DNA of 64,000 nt from Bryobacterales bacterium (GTDB taxonomy: Bacteria; Acidobacteriota; Terriglobia; Bryobacterales; Bryobacteraceae): NCBI GenBank assembly GCA_016716385.1, contig JADJWL010000025.1, positions 124,001 through 188,000 of the forward strand, written 5' to 3'. The stretch's first letter is position 1. Every line of letters begins with the position of its first letter. Under the pieces are notes generated by a model. The model had not been told where the DNA came from and ran no database searches. It saw only the letters and a list, made by a program, of their open reading frames with translations. A program made the position numbers and the translations under genes. Below, one piece after another: positions 33,581 to 42,635 of this stretch.

Positions 33581-34782
33581 AAGATCCCATGAAAACGCGC
33601 CCCTGTTTCGCCTTGTTCCCTTTGCTGGCCGCCTTGGCCGGTTGTCAGACGCAGGCTCCCACCAAGGCGACGGCGGACGGACGGCCTGTGAGAGTCGAGG
33701 TGGCGCCAGTGACTGTGCGTGACGTGCCTCGCGTGATTGAGTCAGTGGGTACGCTCTATCCGTTCGAGGAAGTGACTATTAGTTCCGAGATTGAGGGCCG
33801 TATTCTCGAAGTGAACGCCGATCTGGGAGATCGCGTCGAGGCCGGCGCGCTGCTCGTGCGCATTTCGGACGAAGAGCAGCGCTACATGCTTGCGCAGAAC
33901 GAAGCGCAGTTGCGGCAGGTTCTGGAGCGGCTCGGCCTCTCGGGCGAGGACGATACCGTCAAAGACATTCGCGACGCGCCGGAAGTGCGCAGCGCCCAGG
34001 CGGAACTCAAGGGCGCCGAGCAGCGCTACAAGCGCATCAATGAACTGGTCGAGCAGGGTATTGGGTCCCGGCAGGAATTCGATGAGGCGCGATCCCGCTA
34101 CGACACCCGCCGCGCCGCCTATGATGTCGCGCTGAACCAGGTTCGCAACCTGGTTCAGGAGAAGCAGCGCATGCGCGCGCTGGTCGAATTGCAGCGGAAG
34201 AAGCTTCGGGACACCAAGGTGTTGGCGCCATTCGCTGCGCATGTGAACGAGAGGAAGGTGAATGTCGGGCAGTTCGTCAGTGCCAACACAGCGCTGTTCT
34301 CGCTTGTCAAGATCGACCCGATCCGCCTGCGCATCGACGTGCCGGAGCGCATGGCGCCCTGGGTGAGGACGGGCCAGCCGATCGAAGTCTCGATGGAGGC
34401 GTTCGCCGGCCACACGTTCCGGGGCAAGATCTGGCGCATCTCTCCCACGGTGGACTCCTCCAAGCGCACCTTTGTGATCGAGGCGCTCATCGATAATCCG
34501 GCCGGCGCTCTCAAGCCCGGATCCTATGCCAAAGCCAGCATCCGGACCGAGAAAATCGAATCCCTGCAGCTCGTTCCGGCGGCGGGTGTGGCCTACATTT
34601 ACGGATCGAACAAAGTCTACGTGGTGCAGGATGGCGTCGTGGAAGCGCGGGATGTGAAGATCGGCGACCGGCTCGGCGACCTGCTCGAAATCACGGAAGG
34701 ACTGACCGGGACCGAGTCCGTGGCTGTGACACAGATCAACCGTCTCGACACAGGCGCGCGCGTCGAGGTAGCACAGCGATGA
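33577..34782 (+). CDS. RND-type periplasmic adaptor (membrane fusion) lipoprotein
   Basis: About 400 residues. LAALAGC is a lipobox. The biotinyl-lipoyl halves flank a long coiled coil (about 100-210), followed by the beta-barrel domain ('RTGQPIEVSMEAFAGHTFRGKIW'-like, residues about 250-290) and PTVDSSKRTFVIEALIDNP. It would connect an inner-membrane pump to an outer-membrane channel, but no permease gene is adjacent. GTG 33577 overlaps the tex stop; ATG 33589 is equally possible. Overlap of its 3' end with the VWFA gene suggests one transcript. Confidence 0.85.
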   Translation: MKDPMKTRPCFALFPLLAALAGCQTQAPTKATADGRPVRVEVAPVTVRDVPRVIESVGTLYPFEEVTISSEIEGRILEVNADLGDRVEAGALLVRISDEEQRYMLAQNEAQLRQVLERLGLSGEDDTVKDIRDAPEVRSAQAELKGAEQRYKRINELVEQGIGSRQEFDEARSRYDTRRAAYDVALNQVRNLVQEKQRMRALVELQRKKLRDTKVLAPFAAHVNERKVNVGQFVSANTALFSLVKIDPIRLRIDVPERMAPWVRTGQPIEVSMEAFAGHTFRGKIWRISPTVDSSKRTFVIEALIDNPAGALKPGSYAKASIRTEKIESLQLVPAAGVAYIYGSNKVYVVQDGVVEARDVKIGDRLGDLLEITEGLTGTESVAVTQINRLDTGARVEVAQR

Positions 34783-35573
34783 TGCGACTGGCTCTGGCGG
34801 CGGCGCTTCTTGCGATCCCCGCAGCGGCGCAACTGAAGCTCGCGGTGACCGTGGTGGAAAACAAGACCGGTCGCGCGGTCACGGACCTGAAGCCCGCGGA
34901 CTTCAAGCTGACGGACGACAGGCGGCCGCGCCGCATCCTGGACGCCGCGTACGAAACGACGCCCGTCGACGCCATGCTGCTCGTGGATACCAGCCTGGTC
35001 GGCGAGGTCGTGCGTCCCGCCGTCATGGACCTGATCGCCCAGATTGGCGACAAGGAGCAGATGGCAATCGTCGCGTACGACTCAGCGGCGGACCTGGTCC
35101 AGGACTTCACCTCCAGCAAGGAACTGCTGGGCAACACCGTCACGGGTCTGCGCTACGGCAACGATCCGCGCGTGCTCGACGCGTTGTACGCGGGCATCGA
35201 TGGCGGGTTCGGCCCGGCCACGCTGCGGAAAGTGGCGATCGTGGTGACGACGGGGTTCGAAGGCCGGAGCGGAGTCCGTGAGACCGAGGTCATCCGAATG
35301 GCCAGGCGCAGCGGTGTGTCGATCTACACCGTCTACGCCACCGGGTACGAACGCGGCCTGTTCGAGTCGCTTGCGAAGGAAACCGGCGGGGCCGTGTTCA
35401 ATCTTCGGGACATGAGCCGCGCGGATCCGAAGGAACTCGGCAAACGGATCTTCGACGCCGTGCGCGGCCGCTACCTCGTCACGGCGGAAGGCAATCTTGG
35501 CTTGCGGGAGAAGTGGAAGCTGGAGATCGGCAGGCAGGGCCGCTACCTTGTCTCCGCACTACCGCTCGACTAG
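34779..35573 (+). CDS. VWFA-domain exported protein
   Basis: A 264-residue protein starting with ATG that overlaps the adaptor stop (ATGA). Signal peptide MMRLALAAALLAIPAAAQ, then LKPADFKLTDDRRPRRI and a VWA fold (AMLLVDTSLVGEVVRP, AIVAYDSAADLVQDF). The DxSxS metal motif is partly kept as DTSLV. It resembles the acidobacterial VWFA-related family but is shorter. Function unknown. It ends in a TAG shared with the TAG of the opposite gene (a CTAG overlap). Confidence 0.75.
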   Translation: MMRLALAAALLAIPAAAQLKLAVTVVENKTGRAVTDLKPADFKLTDDRRPRRILDAAYETTPVDAMLLVDTSLVGEVVRPAVMDLIAQIGDKEQMAIVAYDSAADLVQDFTSSKELLGNTVTGLRYGNDPRVLDALYAGIDGGFGPATLRKVAIVVTTGFEGRSGVRETEVIRMARRSGVSIYTVYATGYERGLFESLAKETGGAVFNLRDMSRADPKELGKRIFDAVRGRYLVTAEGNLGLREKWKLEIGRQGRYLVSALPLD

Positions 35574-36067
35574 CTTTGCTCCTGGTGGAGCTGGTGGATC
35601 GTCCGGAAGTAGACGCTGGCGAGTGACGCCGCCAGAAGCTGGACGACAGGAGTCTGTTCGGGCGCGCCGGGAAACACGACGTTCAGAAGCAGGGGCCGTT
35701 CCGGCCCGCCGGCGCAGCGTTCCGCTTCATCCCCGAGCATCGGATCGAGAACCATCCCCCGCAACAGCGACAGAATTTCCGCGTCGGACGCCTGGTTCAC
35801 ACCGCTCAGCAGGATGCCCATCGAAAGTGGCGACCCCTGGTCGTAGAACGTCGCGAGAGCCGATCCGCCCTGGACGGCAGCCCACTCCAGTTCCATCCCG
35901 TCGCGCTTGACGAACCCCAGCGCGTCACGGAACTCGGGCGGGCGGTTCGCGAGGAACTCGGCGAACAGGCGGCAGACCTGCGCGCCGTTCTCGTTCGTGG
36001 GAGTCAATTCGTAGGTGCCCACCTCGACCCTGGCGTCTTCCGGGAAGATGGTCCGGACCCAGAACAT
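35570..36067 (-). CDS. Protein of unknown function
   Basis: A 165-residue soluble protein. It has no signal or membrane segment. MFWVRTIFPEDARVEVGTYEL opens a mixed alpha/beta chain without recognisable motifs. It lies one base downstream of the gene encoding the 398-residue exported protein and is probably cotranscribed. The stop overlaps the convergent VWFA gene by four bases (CTAG). Confidence 0.55.
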   Translation of the reverse strand: MFWVRTIFPEDARVEVGTYELTPTNENGAQVCRLFAEFLANRPPEFRDALGFVKRDGMELEWAAVQGGSALATFYDQGSPLSMGILLSGVNQASDAEILSLLRGMVLDPMLGDEAERCAGGPERPLLLNVVFPGAPEQTPVVQLLAASLASVYFRTIHQLHQEQS

Positions 36068-36068
36068 C

Positions 36069-37265
36069 TTAGAGTTTCTCCGTGCAGAAGAAACCCTGTT
36101 TGGGCGCCGTGTAGCGGACGTTGAGATGCGGCGTTTCGCGGCGTTGATGGCCGCCGAACTTGGAGTCGATCGCGGCTTCGAGCACGCCGCTGGTGAGCAG
36201 CGTGCGCTCTACCGGGTAGGTCGGCCTGCCTGTGTCGAACATCTTTTCGACGCCTTGCACGAGGCAGGCGAAGTGTTGGAACGGACGGCCGTTCTCGAGC
36301 CACATCAGCGTCGCCAGCGGCTCGGAGCGGCCTTCGATTTCAACCGCCGTGGCGGCATCCTGCGCCACGCCGTTCATCATGAACGCGGCGGCGCGGAGTC
36401 CGTCCCGGTAGTCGACCAGGTAGGCATAGGCGTTCTTACCCAATTCGCGGATGTCGCCGGGCTTGCGCTCCACAGCGACCGCCAGTGCGGCGTCCAGCAG
36501 ACGCGACGCCCAGGGGTTGGCCGAGACCCAGTCCCACATGGCTTGCTTCTCGATGTACTGCACGGCAGCGACACCGCTCTCCCCGCCCTGGCGGCGCTCC
36601 ACCATGCACTGCAAGCCTTCCAGCAGGTGGAATCCGTAGGCGTCGGGATCTCCGTAGAAGATCGAGACGGCGTGTTTCATGCGCGCACCCCACGGGACGT
36701 CAACTCCCTGCGGTCTGTAAGACACCGGGATAGACGAACCCGCCATCAGGGGGAACTTCAGTTCGCGCGAGATCTCGACCATCCGCTTGGCCTTCAGCCA
36801 GCTATAGGAAAGGTGCTTGTCGTTAAACACCGGGACGCACTTGCCGGTGCCGCGGAACACGTCGGTGATCTCGAGAAACAGTTCATAGCGCGGATAGAGC
36901 TTCTGGCCTTTCTCGTTGACCGGATACTGGCCGTGCTCCCCGATCAACAGAACCCCGTCGACGGCAAGGCGATGGCCGCCCAGGGTCAACGTCTCCCAAA
37001 TCGTCGGGTAGATCGGCACGCCATGCTTCTTCGCCATGTCGCGGCTCATGTCGTTCTTGGGGACCTGCGCCGTGTACATCGACACGATCCGGTTGCGCGG
37101 ACCCGGCGGCTGCCCGTTCTGCCGGAAGCCCTCAAGGTACTTGCCCACGATCACGTCGGCGTGCGAGTTGTGGCGGTACTCCGTAATCACGGCGGCAATC
37201 CGTTTGGGCGTGCCTTGCGCCAGAAGCGGCGCCGCGGCGGTGGAAAGAAAGAGACGTCGGGTCAT
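36069..37265 (-). CDS. Exported protein of unknown function, Acidobacteria/Planctomycetes type
   Basis: A 398-residue protein with a short twin-arginine-like signal (MTRRLFLSTAAAPLLAQ). IAAVITEYRHNSHADVIVGKYLEGF and GVLLIGEHGQYPVNEKGQKLYPRYE suggest a Rossmann-like fold, but no cofactor motif is clear. I know sequences of this style from Acidobacteria and Planctomycetes genomes, annotated as hypothetical. It lies 28 bases after the efflux permease gene and may be read together with that operon. Confidence 0.6.
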   Translation of the reverse strand: MTRRLFLSTAAAPLLAQGTPKRIAAVITEYRHNSHADVIVGKYLEGFRQNGQPPGPRNRIVSMYTAQVPKNDMSRDMAKKHGVPIYPTIWETLTLGGHRLAVDGVLLIGEHGQYPVNEKGQKLYPRYELFLEITDVFRGTGKCVPVFNDKHLSYSWLKAKRMVEISRELKFPLMAGSSIPVSYRPQGVDVPWGARMKHAVSIFYGDPDAYGFHLLEGLQCMVERRQGGESGVAAVQYIEKQAMWDWVSANPWASRLLDAALAVAVERKPGDIRELGKNAYAYLVDYRDGLRAAAFMMNGVAQDAATAVEIEGRSEPLATLMWLENGRPFQHFACLVQGVEKMFDTGRPTYPVERTLLTSGVLEAAIDSKFGGHQRRETPHLNVRYTAPKQGFFCTEKL

Positions 37266-37293
37266 GGGCGGGAGACTCGAATTGTATCAAACG

Positions 37294-38442
37294 CTATTCG
37301 AGCCGCTTCTGGAAGCGCCACGCGCTGAGACCGAGAATCGCCACTCCGTACACGGCGAGGGCAAGCATCTGCGGCCACAGCACGTCCGGTCCCGTGCCTT
37401 TGAGGAAGATCCCGCGTACGATCTCCATGAAGTAGCGCAGCGGGTTCAGGTACGTCAGCCACTGGATGAAGACCGGCATATTCGCGATCGGGAACGCGAA
37501 GCCGCTCAGCATGAACACCGGCATGGTGAAGAAGAATGTTGCCATCATTGCCTGCTGCTGAGTGTGCGAGACCGTCGAAATGAACAGGCCGAAGCCAAGG
37601 GTCGTGAGCAGGAAGAGAACTCCGCAAAGGGTCAGCAACAGGACGCTGCCCTGCAACGGCACGCGGAAGACGATCAGCGCGGCCGACGTCACCAGGGCGA
37701 GGTCGAACAGCCCGACAATCCCGAACGGCAGTGTCTTGCCCAGAATCAGTTCCCAGGGACGTAGCGGCGTCACCATCAGTTGCTCCATCGTGCCGATCTC
37801 CTTCTCCCGGACGATCGCCAGGGCGGTCAGCATCACGGTGACGATCATGATGATGTTCACCAGCACGCCTGGAACGTAGTAGTTGCGGCTGCGCAACTCC
37901 GGGTTGAACCAGACCCGCGTCTGGGCCGTCACGCTGGGCAGGTCGAGCGACACCGGCTGGAGCGCCCCGCGCGCGAGAAGCTGGCGGTTCTTCTGGTCGT
38001 CCAGAAGGCTCTGGCTGTACCGCGCGACGATGCGGGAAGCGTAGCTTGACACCAGTGAAGCCGTATTGGAATTCGTTCCATCCACCAGAACCTGGACGCT
38101 TGCAGGACGTCCTGCCAGGACGTTCGCTCCAAAACCCGGCATCGTGCGGACCACCGCCATCACGGCGCCCCGATCCAGCAGCGCCTGGACTTCGCCTTCG
38201 GCGGATGGCTCCGCGACAACGTTGAAATACCTCGAACCATCGAAGGCTGCGCGCAGTTCCCGGGTCTGCGGCGACCGGTCGACGTCCATCCAGGCGATCC
38301 GGGCATTCTCGACGTCCAGGTTGACGGCAAAGCCGAAAATCACCGTCTGGATGAGCGGCGGCAGAATCAGCACCACACGCATGCGCGGCTCGCGCAGTGT
38401 CTGCAGGAACTCCTTGCGGACAATCTCTCGAATGCGGCTCAT
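37294..38442 (-). CDS. ABC-2 type permease of efflux operon (second)
   Basis: A 382-residue permease: one N-terminal helix (VVLILPPLIQTVIFGFAV), a large external domain (about 45-165) and five C-terminal helices, ending with FLKGTGPDVLWPQMLALAVYG. This is the YbhS/YbhR (DrrB-like) layout. EKEIGTMEQLMVTPLRPWELILGK is the conserved permease loop. It forms a heterodimer with the other permease. The last gene of the operon. Confidence 0.88.
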   Translation of the reverse strand: MSRIREIVRKEFLQTLREPRMRVVLILPPLIQTVIFGFAVNLDVENARIAWMDVDRSPQTRELRAAFDGSRYFNVVAEPSAEGEVQALLDRGAVMAVVRTMPGFGANVLAGRPASVQVLVDGTNSNTASLVSSYASRIVARYSQSLLDDQKNRQLLARGALQPVSLDLPSVTAQTRVWFNPELRSRNYYVPGVLVNIIMIVTVMLTALAIVREKEIGTMEQLMVTPLRPWELILGKTLPFGIVGLFDLALVTSAALIVFRVPLQGSVLLLTLCGVLFLLTTLGFGLFISTVSHTQQQAMMATFFFTMPVFMLSGFAFPIANMPVFIQWLTYLNPLRYFMEIVRGIFLKGTGPDVLWPQMLALAVYGVAILGLSAWRFQKRLE

Positions 38443-38445
38443 GGG

Positions 38446-39588
38446 TCAGGCCATCTTCCTCTTCAGTCTCCGGGTGGCCGCCAGGAAGACGATCACTGCG
38501 AAGACGGTCAGAAGCATAAACTGGGTCCAGAGCACCTCCATGCCGACTCCCTTGAGGAAGACGCCCTTCAGGATCGTGACGAAGTATCGCGCGGGCACGA
38601 TGTGTGAGATCGCCTGAACCACCGGAGGCATGCTTTCAATCGCAAAAACGAAACCGGACAGGAGAAACGCCGGGAGAAAGGAACTCACCAGTCCCATTTG
38701 AAAAGCCAGGAGCTGGTTGCGCGCGATGGCCGAGATCAGAATTCCCCAGAACAAGGCTCCGGTGAGGAACGCGCAGACGCTCGCCGCCAGCATCAGGACA
38801 CTGCCGCGAAAGGGCACCTCGAACACGAGAATTCCCACGGCCACGGCGATCACCGCGTCCAGCACACCGACGGCGAAGAACGCGCTCATCTTTCCCAGCA
38901 CCAGCTCCGCCGGACGCAGCGGCGTGGCAAGCAGCATCTCCATTGCGCCGCTTTCCCATTCGCGGGCGATGGTGAGGGACGTGAGCAAGGCCGCGATGAT
39001 CATGAGCACCACCGCGGTGAGACCCGGCACGACGTAGTTCTTCGATTGCAGCTCAGAGTTGTACCAGACCCGCGTTTCGGCCTCGACAGGAGGACGCGCG
39101 GGCCACGATGATGCGGCCCCGCGGCGATCCTGTGCTGCTAGCCGCAGGCCAAGACTATAGGCGCCGATCATCCCATCGACGTACCCCAGCGCGATGGAAG
39201 CGGTGTTGGAATCGCTGCCGTCGAGCAGAATCTGCACCTGTGCGTCACGACCGGCCGCTTCGTCCCGGCCAAACGCGCGTGGAATCACAACGCCGAGCGT
39301 GACCTGGTTCCGATCGATCGCCCGCTCGACCGCGGCGTAGCTGCTCACCTGGCCGTGGATCTCGAAGAACCGCGAGCCTGTGAAGCGCGCAATCAGTGCG
39401 CGGCTCTGCGGGGTCCGGCTCTGGTCATGGATCAACGTCGGGATCCGGTCGACATCCAGACTGAGCGCGATCCCGAACATCACCAGCATCACGAGCGGAA
39501 TGACCAGTGCCATGGCGAGACTGCGGGGATCGCGGAGAATGTGGCGAAACTCTTTGACGGCGACGGCGCGGGTCCGGCGGTACGTCAT
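38446..39588 (-). CDS. ABC-2 type permease of efflux operon (first)
   Basis: A 380-residue permease with the same layout as its neighbour; SGAMEMLLATPLRPAELVLGK is the conserved loop and FLKGVGMEVLWTQFMLL the last helix region. The large external domain after the first helix is characteristic of the family. The start overlaps the ATPase stop by four bases, and the second permease starts three bases after its stop. Confidence 0.88.
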   Translation of the reverse strand: MTYRRTRAVAVKEFRHILRDPRSLAMALVIPLVMLVMFGIALSLDVDRIPTLIHDQSRTPQSRALIARFTGSRFFEIHGQVSSYAAVERAIDRNQVTLGVVIPRAFGRDEAAGRDAQVQILLDGSDSNTASIALGYVDGMIGAYSLGLRLAAQDRRGAASSWPARPPVEAETRVWYNSELQSKNYVVPGLTAVVLMIIAALLTSLTIAREWESGAMEMLLATPLRPAELVLGKMSAFFAVGVLDAVIAVAVGILVFEVPFRGSVLMLAASVCAFLTGALFWGILISAIARNQLLAFQMGLVSSFLPAFLLSGFVFAIESMPPVVQAISHIVPARYFVTILKGVFLKGVGMEVLWTQFMLLTVFAVIVFLAATRRLKRKMA

Positions 39589-40523
39589 GCCGCCCTTCTC
39601 TCTTCCGCCTCGATCAGCCGGACGAATACGTCCTCCATGGATGGCTCGACCGGCTCGAGATTCCGGATCGCAATGCCTTTGTCCTGGAGGACGCCACGGA
39701 TAGCCGGGATCGCCTGTTCGGACGATTCGACCGTCACATGCAACCCGCCGCCAAAGACGGCGGCATTGACAACCCCAGGTGTCCCTTCCAGCGCGCGCAG
39801 ACTCCCCAGGACATCGGACGATTCCAGCATCAGGACCGGTGTCTCGGCCGCGGCGCGCCGCAGTTCGGCGGGCGCACCGAGAGCGATGACGCGGCCCCGG
39901 TGCATCAGGGCAAGGCGGTGGCAGTATTCCGCCTCGTCCATGTAGTGCGTGCTCACGAAGACGGTCTGTCCAGCGGCGGACATCTCATAGATCAGGTCCC
40001 AGAATGCGCGCCTCGCGATCGGGTCGACGCCGGAGGTCGGCTCGTCCAGAAACAGGATCGGGGGAGCATGCAAGATGGCACAGGCAAGCGCGAGTCGCTG
40101 CTTCCAACCTCCGGAGAGCGTTCGCGTCATCATGCGGCGCCGTTCGCCGATCCCGGCCATATGGAGCGCGTATTGTTTGCGCTCGGCGCGCAGTCCATTC
40201 GGGACGCCGTACACACCGAGAAAGAAGTTGATGTTCTCCTCCACCGTCAGATCGTCGTACAGCGAGAACCTCTGGGACATGTATCCGATCCGCTGCCGGA
40301 CACTCTCCGGGTCCTTCGCCACGTCGATGCCATCCACGAGCGCGCGCCCGCTCGTCGGCAGGAGCAGGCCACACAAAATCCGGATGGTTGTTGATTTGCC
40401 GGCGCCGTTAGGACCGAGGAATCCGAACACTTCGCCCCGGCTGACGTTCAGCGAGACGTGATCGACGGCGACAAAGGCGCCGAAGGTCTTGACGAGGTCG
40501 CTGATCTCCACAGCCCAGTTCAT
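39585..40523 (-). CDS. ABC transporter ATP-binding protein of efflux operon (second)
   Basis: A 312-residue ATPase: Walker A GPNGAGKSTT, signature LSGGWKQRLALA, Walker B ILFLDEPTSGVDP, switch His in VSTHYMDEAEYC. The C-terminal extension after the ATPase core (about 80 residues) is typical of drug-type exporters. Together with the neighbouring ATPase it forms a two-ATPase arrangement like YbhF but split into two genes. Confidence 0.9.
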   Translation of the reverse strand: MNWAVEISDLVKTFGAFVAVDHVSLNVSRGEVFGFLGPNGAGKSTTIRILCGLLLPTSGRALVDGIDVAKDPESVRQRIGYMSQRFSLYDDLTVEENINFFLGVYGVPNGLRAERKQYALHMAGIGERRRMMTRTLSGGWKQRLALACAILHAPPILFLDEPTSGVDPIARRAFWDLIYEMSAAGQTVFVSTHYMDEAEYCHRLALMHRGRVIALGAPAELRRAAAETPVLMLESSDVLGSLRALEGTPGVVNAAVFGGGLHVTVESSEQAIPAIRGVLQDKGIAIRNLEPVEPSMEDVFVRLIEAEERRAA

Positions 40524-41452
40524 GCGGCCTCCTGGGACCTCTTCACGAGGGCGATGAACACATCCTCGAGAGACGGGACGACCTCACTCCACTGGCAGTG
40601 CCCGATCCCGGCTTCGGCAAGGCGTTCGGAAAGGCTTTCCACAGACTCCGAAGGATCGATGAACACGTGCAACGAGGCTCCGAAGGGCTCCGCGCTCGCG
40701 ACGCCCGGCTGTTGCTCCAACAATGCCCGTGCGCGGCGGCGGTCCGCGCAATCGAGCACGTAGCAGCGGTCTCCGAGTTTGGTCCGCAGCCCGAGAGGGG
40801 TATCCTCGCGCACGAGACGGCCGCGATCGATCAGCGCCAGTCTTCCGCAGCGCTCCGCCTCGTCGAGGTACGCCGTGGTGAGCACAATGGTCACGCCATC
40901 CTGGGCAAGCTGGTAGAGGATTGTCCAGAAGTCACGCCGCGAGACCGGATCGACCCCGTTGGTCGGCTCGTCGAGAAACAGCACCGCCGGCTTGTGCAGC
41001 AGCGTGCACATGAGCGCGAGCTTCTGCTTCATTCCACCGGAAAGACGCCCGGCTTGCCTGTTCTGGAATGGCTCCATACGTGTCATGTGGAGCAAACGCC
41101 GGCCGAGTTCGGCGCGCTCGGCGACCGGCACGCCGAACAGATCCGCGTAGAACTCCATGTTCTCGGCGACCGTCAAGTCGGTGTAGAGGCCGAAGCGCTG
41201 GGCCATGTAGCCGATGCAATCCTTCACTGCTTCCACGTCGGTGTGCACATTGTGGCCGGCCACCCACGCTTCGCCCGTGGTTGGTTCGATGAGACCGCAG
41301 AGAATACGGAGCGTCGTGGTCTTGCCGGCGCCGTCCGGGCCAACCAGACCGTAGATCTCGCCCTGATGCACCTCGAACGACAGGTTGTCCACCGCGGTGA
41401 TCTCCCCGAAGCGGCGGGAGACGGCGTCCAGGCGCACGACCGGCTCAGGCAT
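40520..41452 (-). CDS. ABC transporter ATP-binding protein of efflux operon (first)
   Basis: A 310-residue ATPase with Walker A GPDGAGKTTT, signature LSGGMKQKLALM and Walker B VLFLDEPTNGVDP. The switch region is LTTAYLDEAERC, where the usual His after LTT is replaced by Ala; the second ATPase keeps its His, suggesting unequal ATP sites. In E. coli YbhF both domains lie in one chain; here they are separate, overlapping genes. Confidence 0.9.
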   Translation of the reverse strand: MPEPVVRLDAVSRRFGEITAVDNLSFEVHQGEIYGLVGPDGAGKTTTLRILCGLIEPTTGEAWVAGHNVHTDVEAVKDCIGYMAQRFGLYTDLTVAENMEFYADLFGVPVAERAELGRRLLHMTRMEPFQNRQAGRLSGGMKQKLALMCTLLHKPAVLFLDEPTNGVDPVSRRDFWTILYQLAQDGVTIVLTTAYLDEAERCGRLALIDRGRLVREDTPLGLRTKLGDRCYVLDCADRRRARALLEQQPGVASAEPFGASLHVFIDPSESVESLSERLAEAGIGHCQWSEVVPSLEDVFIALVKRSQEAA

Positions 41453-41454
41453 TG

Positions 41455-42627
41455 CTAAGGCTCCAAGACGATCTCGGCATCGGCCGGCATGTTGAGTTTC
41501 AGCTCGCGGTTCGGGTTCTCGACATCGATCTTCACGCGGTAGACCAGTTTGACGCGCTCTGCCTCGGTCTGAATCTGCTTCGGAGTGAACTCCGCCTCCG
41601 ACGCAATGAAGGAGATTCTGCCGTTGTAGATCTTGCCGGGGAAGGAATCCGTCTTGATGTGCACCTTCGCCCCTAGGGAAACCCGGCCCAGATCGCGTTC
41701 ATCGATGTAGCCTCGCAGCCAGGGGTGGTCGAGGTCCCCGATGGTGAGGACAGTGGCTCCGGCAGCGAGCACTTCGCCGAGGTCCGCCGGCCGGACCAGC
41801 ACGACACCCGAGACCGGAGCGACCGCCACGGTCTCGCCGATCTGCGCCTCCACCAGATGCAACTGCGCGCGGGCGCGTTCGCTCTCAGCCTGGCGCGTCG
41901 CGACCTCCTGTTCACGCCGCCGGATCTCGATCCGCTGCGCTTCGGCAAGCCGGACCGCGGCGCGTGCACTCGCAGCCTGCGCCTGTGCCGCTTCGATGGC
42001 TTCCTCGCGCGGCCCCTCCTCGAGAAGCGCGAGCCGCTGCACGGCTTGCTGGAGTGCGGCCTGGCTCGCGGAGAAGCGCGCCCGGAACTGGTCAAACTGG
42101 GAGGTGGAGATGTCGTCGCGCGCGTGCAGCACCTGGGCGCGCTCCCAGTCGCGGCGGGCGCGCTCGGCATCGGCGCGGACGGCCTCGACGGCGGCGTGCG
42201 CTTCGTCGATTTCGCGCGGCCGCGATCCACTTTCCAACTCACGGACCCGCGCTTGGACCTGCTCCAGAGTCGCCTGCCGCAGGGCGACCTCAGCATCCAC
42301 GGCCTCGCGCTGGAATGCAAGCGCGGTCCGCGACTGCGCCAGCAGGGATTGCGACGCTGTGAGCCCTGCCGCCTCCCGCTCGCGGTGCCGCTCCAGTTGG
42401 TCCGTGTCGAGACGCGCGACCAGCGCGCCCTTCTCCACGGCGTCGCCCTCGTCGAAAGCCAATTCCACGAGGCGTCCGGCGGTCTTGAACGCGATCTTGA
42501 CTTCAGTCAGCTCAATATTGCCGGACACACGAATCGTATCGGTCGCCTCGACCTGGCGGGTGCGGTAGAGAAAATAACCGGCTGCGGCCGCCGCGATCAG
42601 GATAAGAGGAAGGAGTCGCTTCTTCAT
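41455..42627 (-). CDS. HlyD/YbhG-like membrane fusion protein
   Basis: A 390-residue adaptor. ATG 42627 is preferred since GAGG lies six bases upstream; a TTG at 42639 would overlap the tolC stop. After an N-terminal anchor (LLPLILIAAAAAGYFLY) comes a lipoyl half, a long coiled coil (about 85-235) rich in Ala, Glu, Arg and Gln, the second half (AVAPVSGVVLVRPADLGEV) and a beta-barrel (GAKVHIKTDSFPGKIYNGRISFI). It links the ABC permeases to the TolC-like channel. Confidence 0.9.
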   Translation of the reverse strand: MKKRLLPLILIAAAAAGYFLYRTRQVEATDTIRVSGNIELTEVKIAFKTAGRLVELAFDEGDAVEKGALVARLDTDQLERHREREAAGLTASQSLLAQSRTALAFQREAVDAEVALRQATLEQVQARVRELESGSRPREIDEAHAAVEAVRADAERARRDWERAQVLHARDDISTSQFDQFRARFSASQAALQQAVQRLALLEEGPREEAIEAAQAQAASARAAVRLAEAQRIEIRRREQEVATRQAESERARAQLHLVEAQIGETVAVAPVSGVVLVRPADLGEVLAAGATVLTIGDLDHPWLRGYIDERDLGRVSLGAKVHIKTDSFPGKIYNGRISFIASEAEFTPKQIQTEAERVKLVYRVKIDVENPNRELKLNMPADAEIVLEP

Positions 42628-42635
42628 GAGAATCC

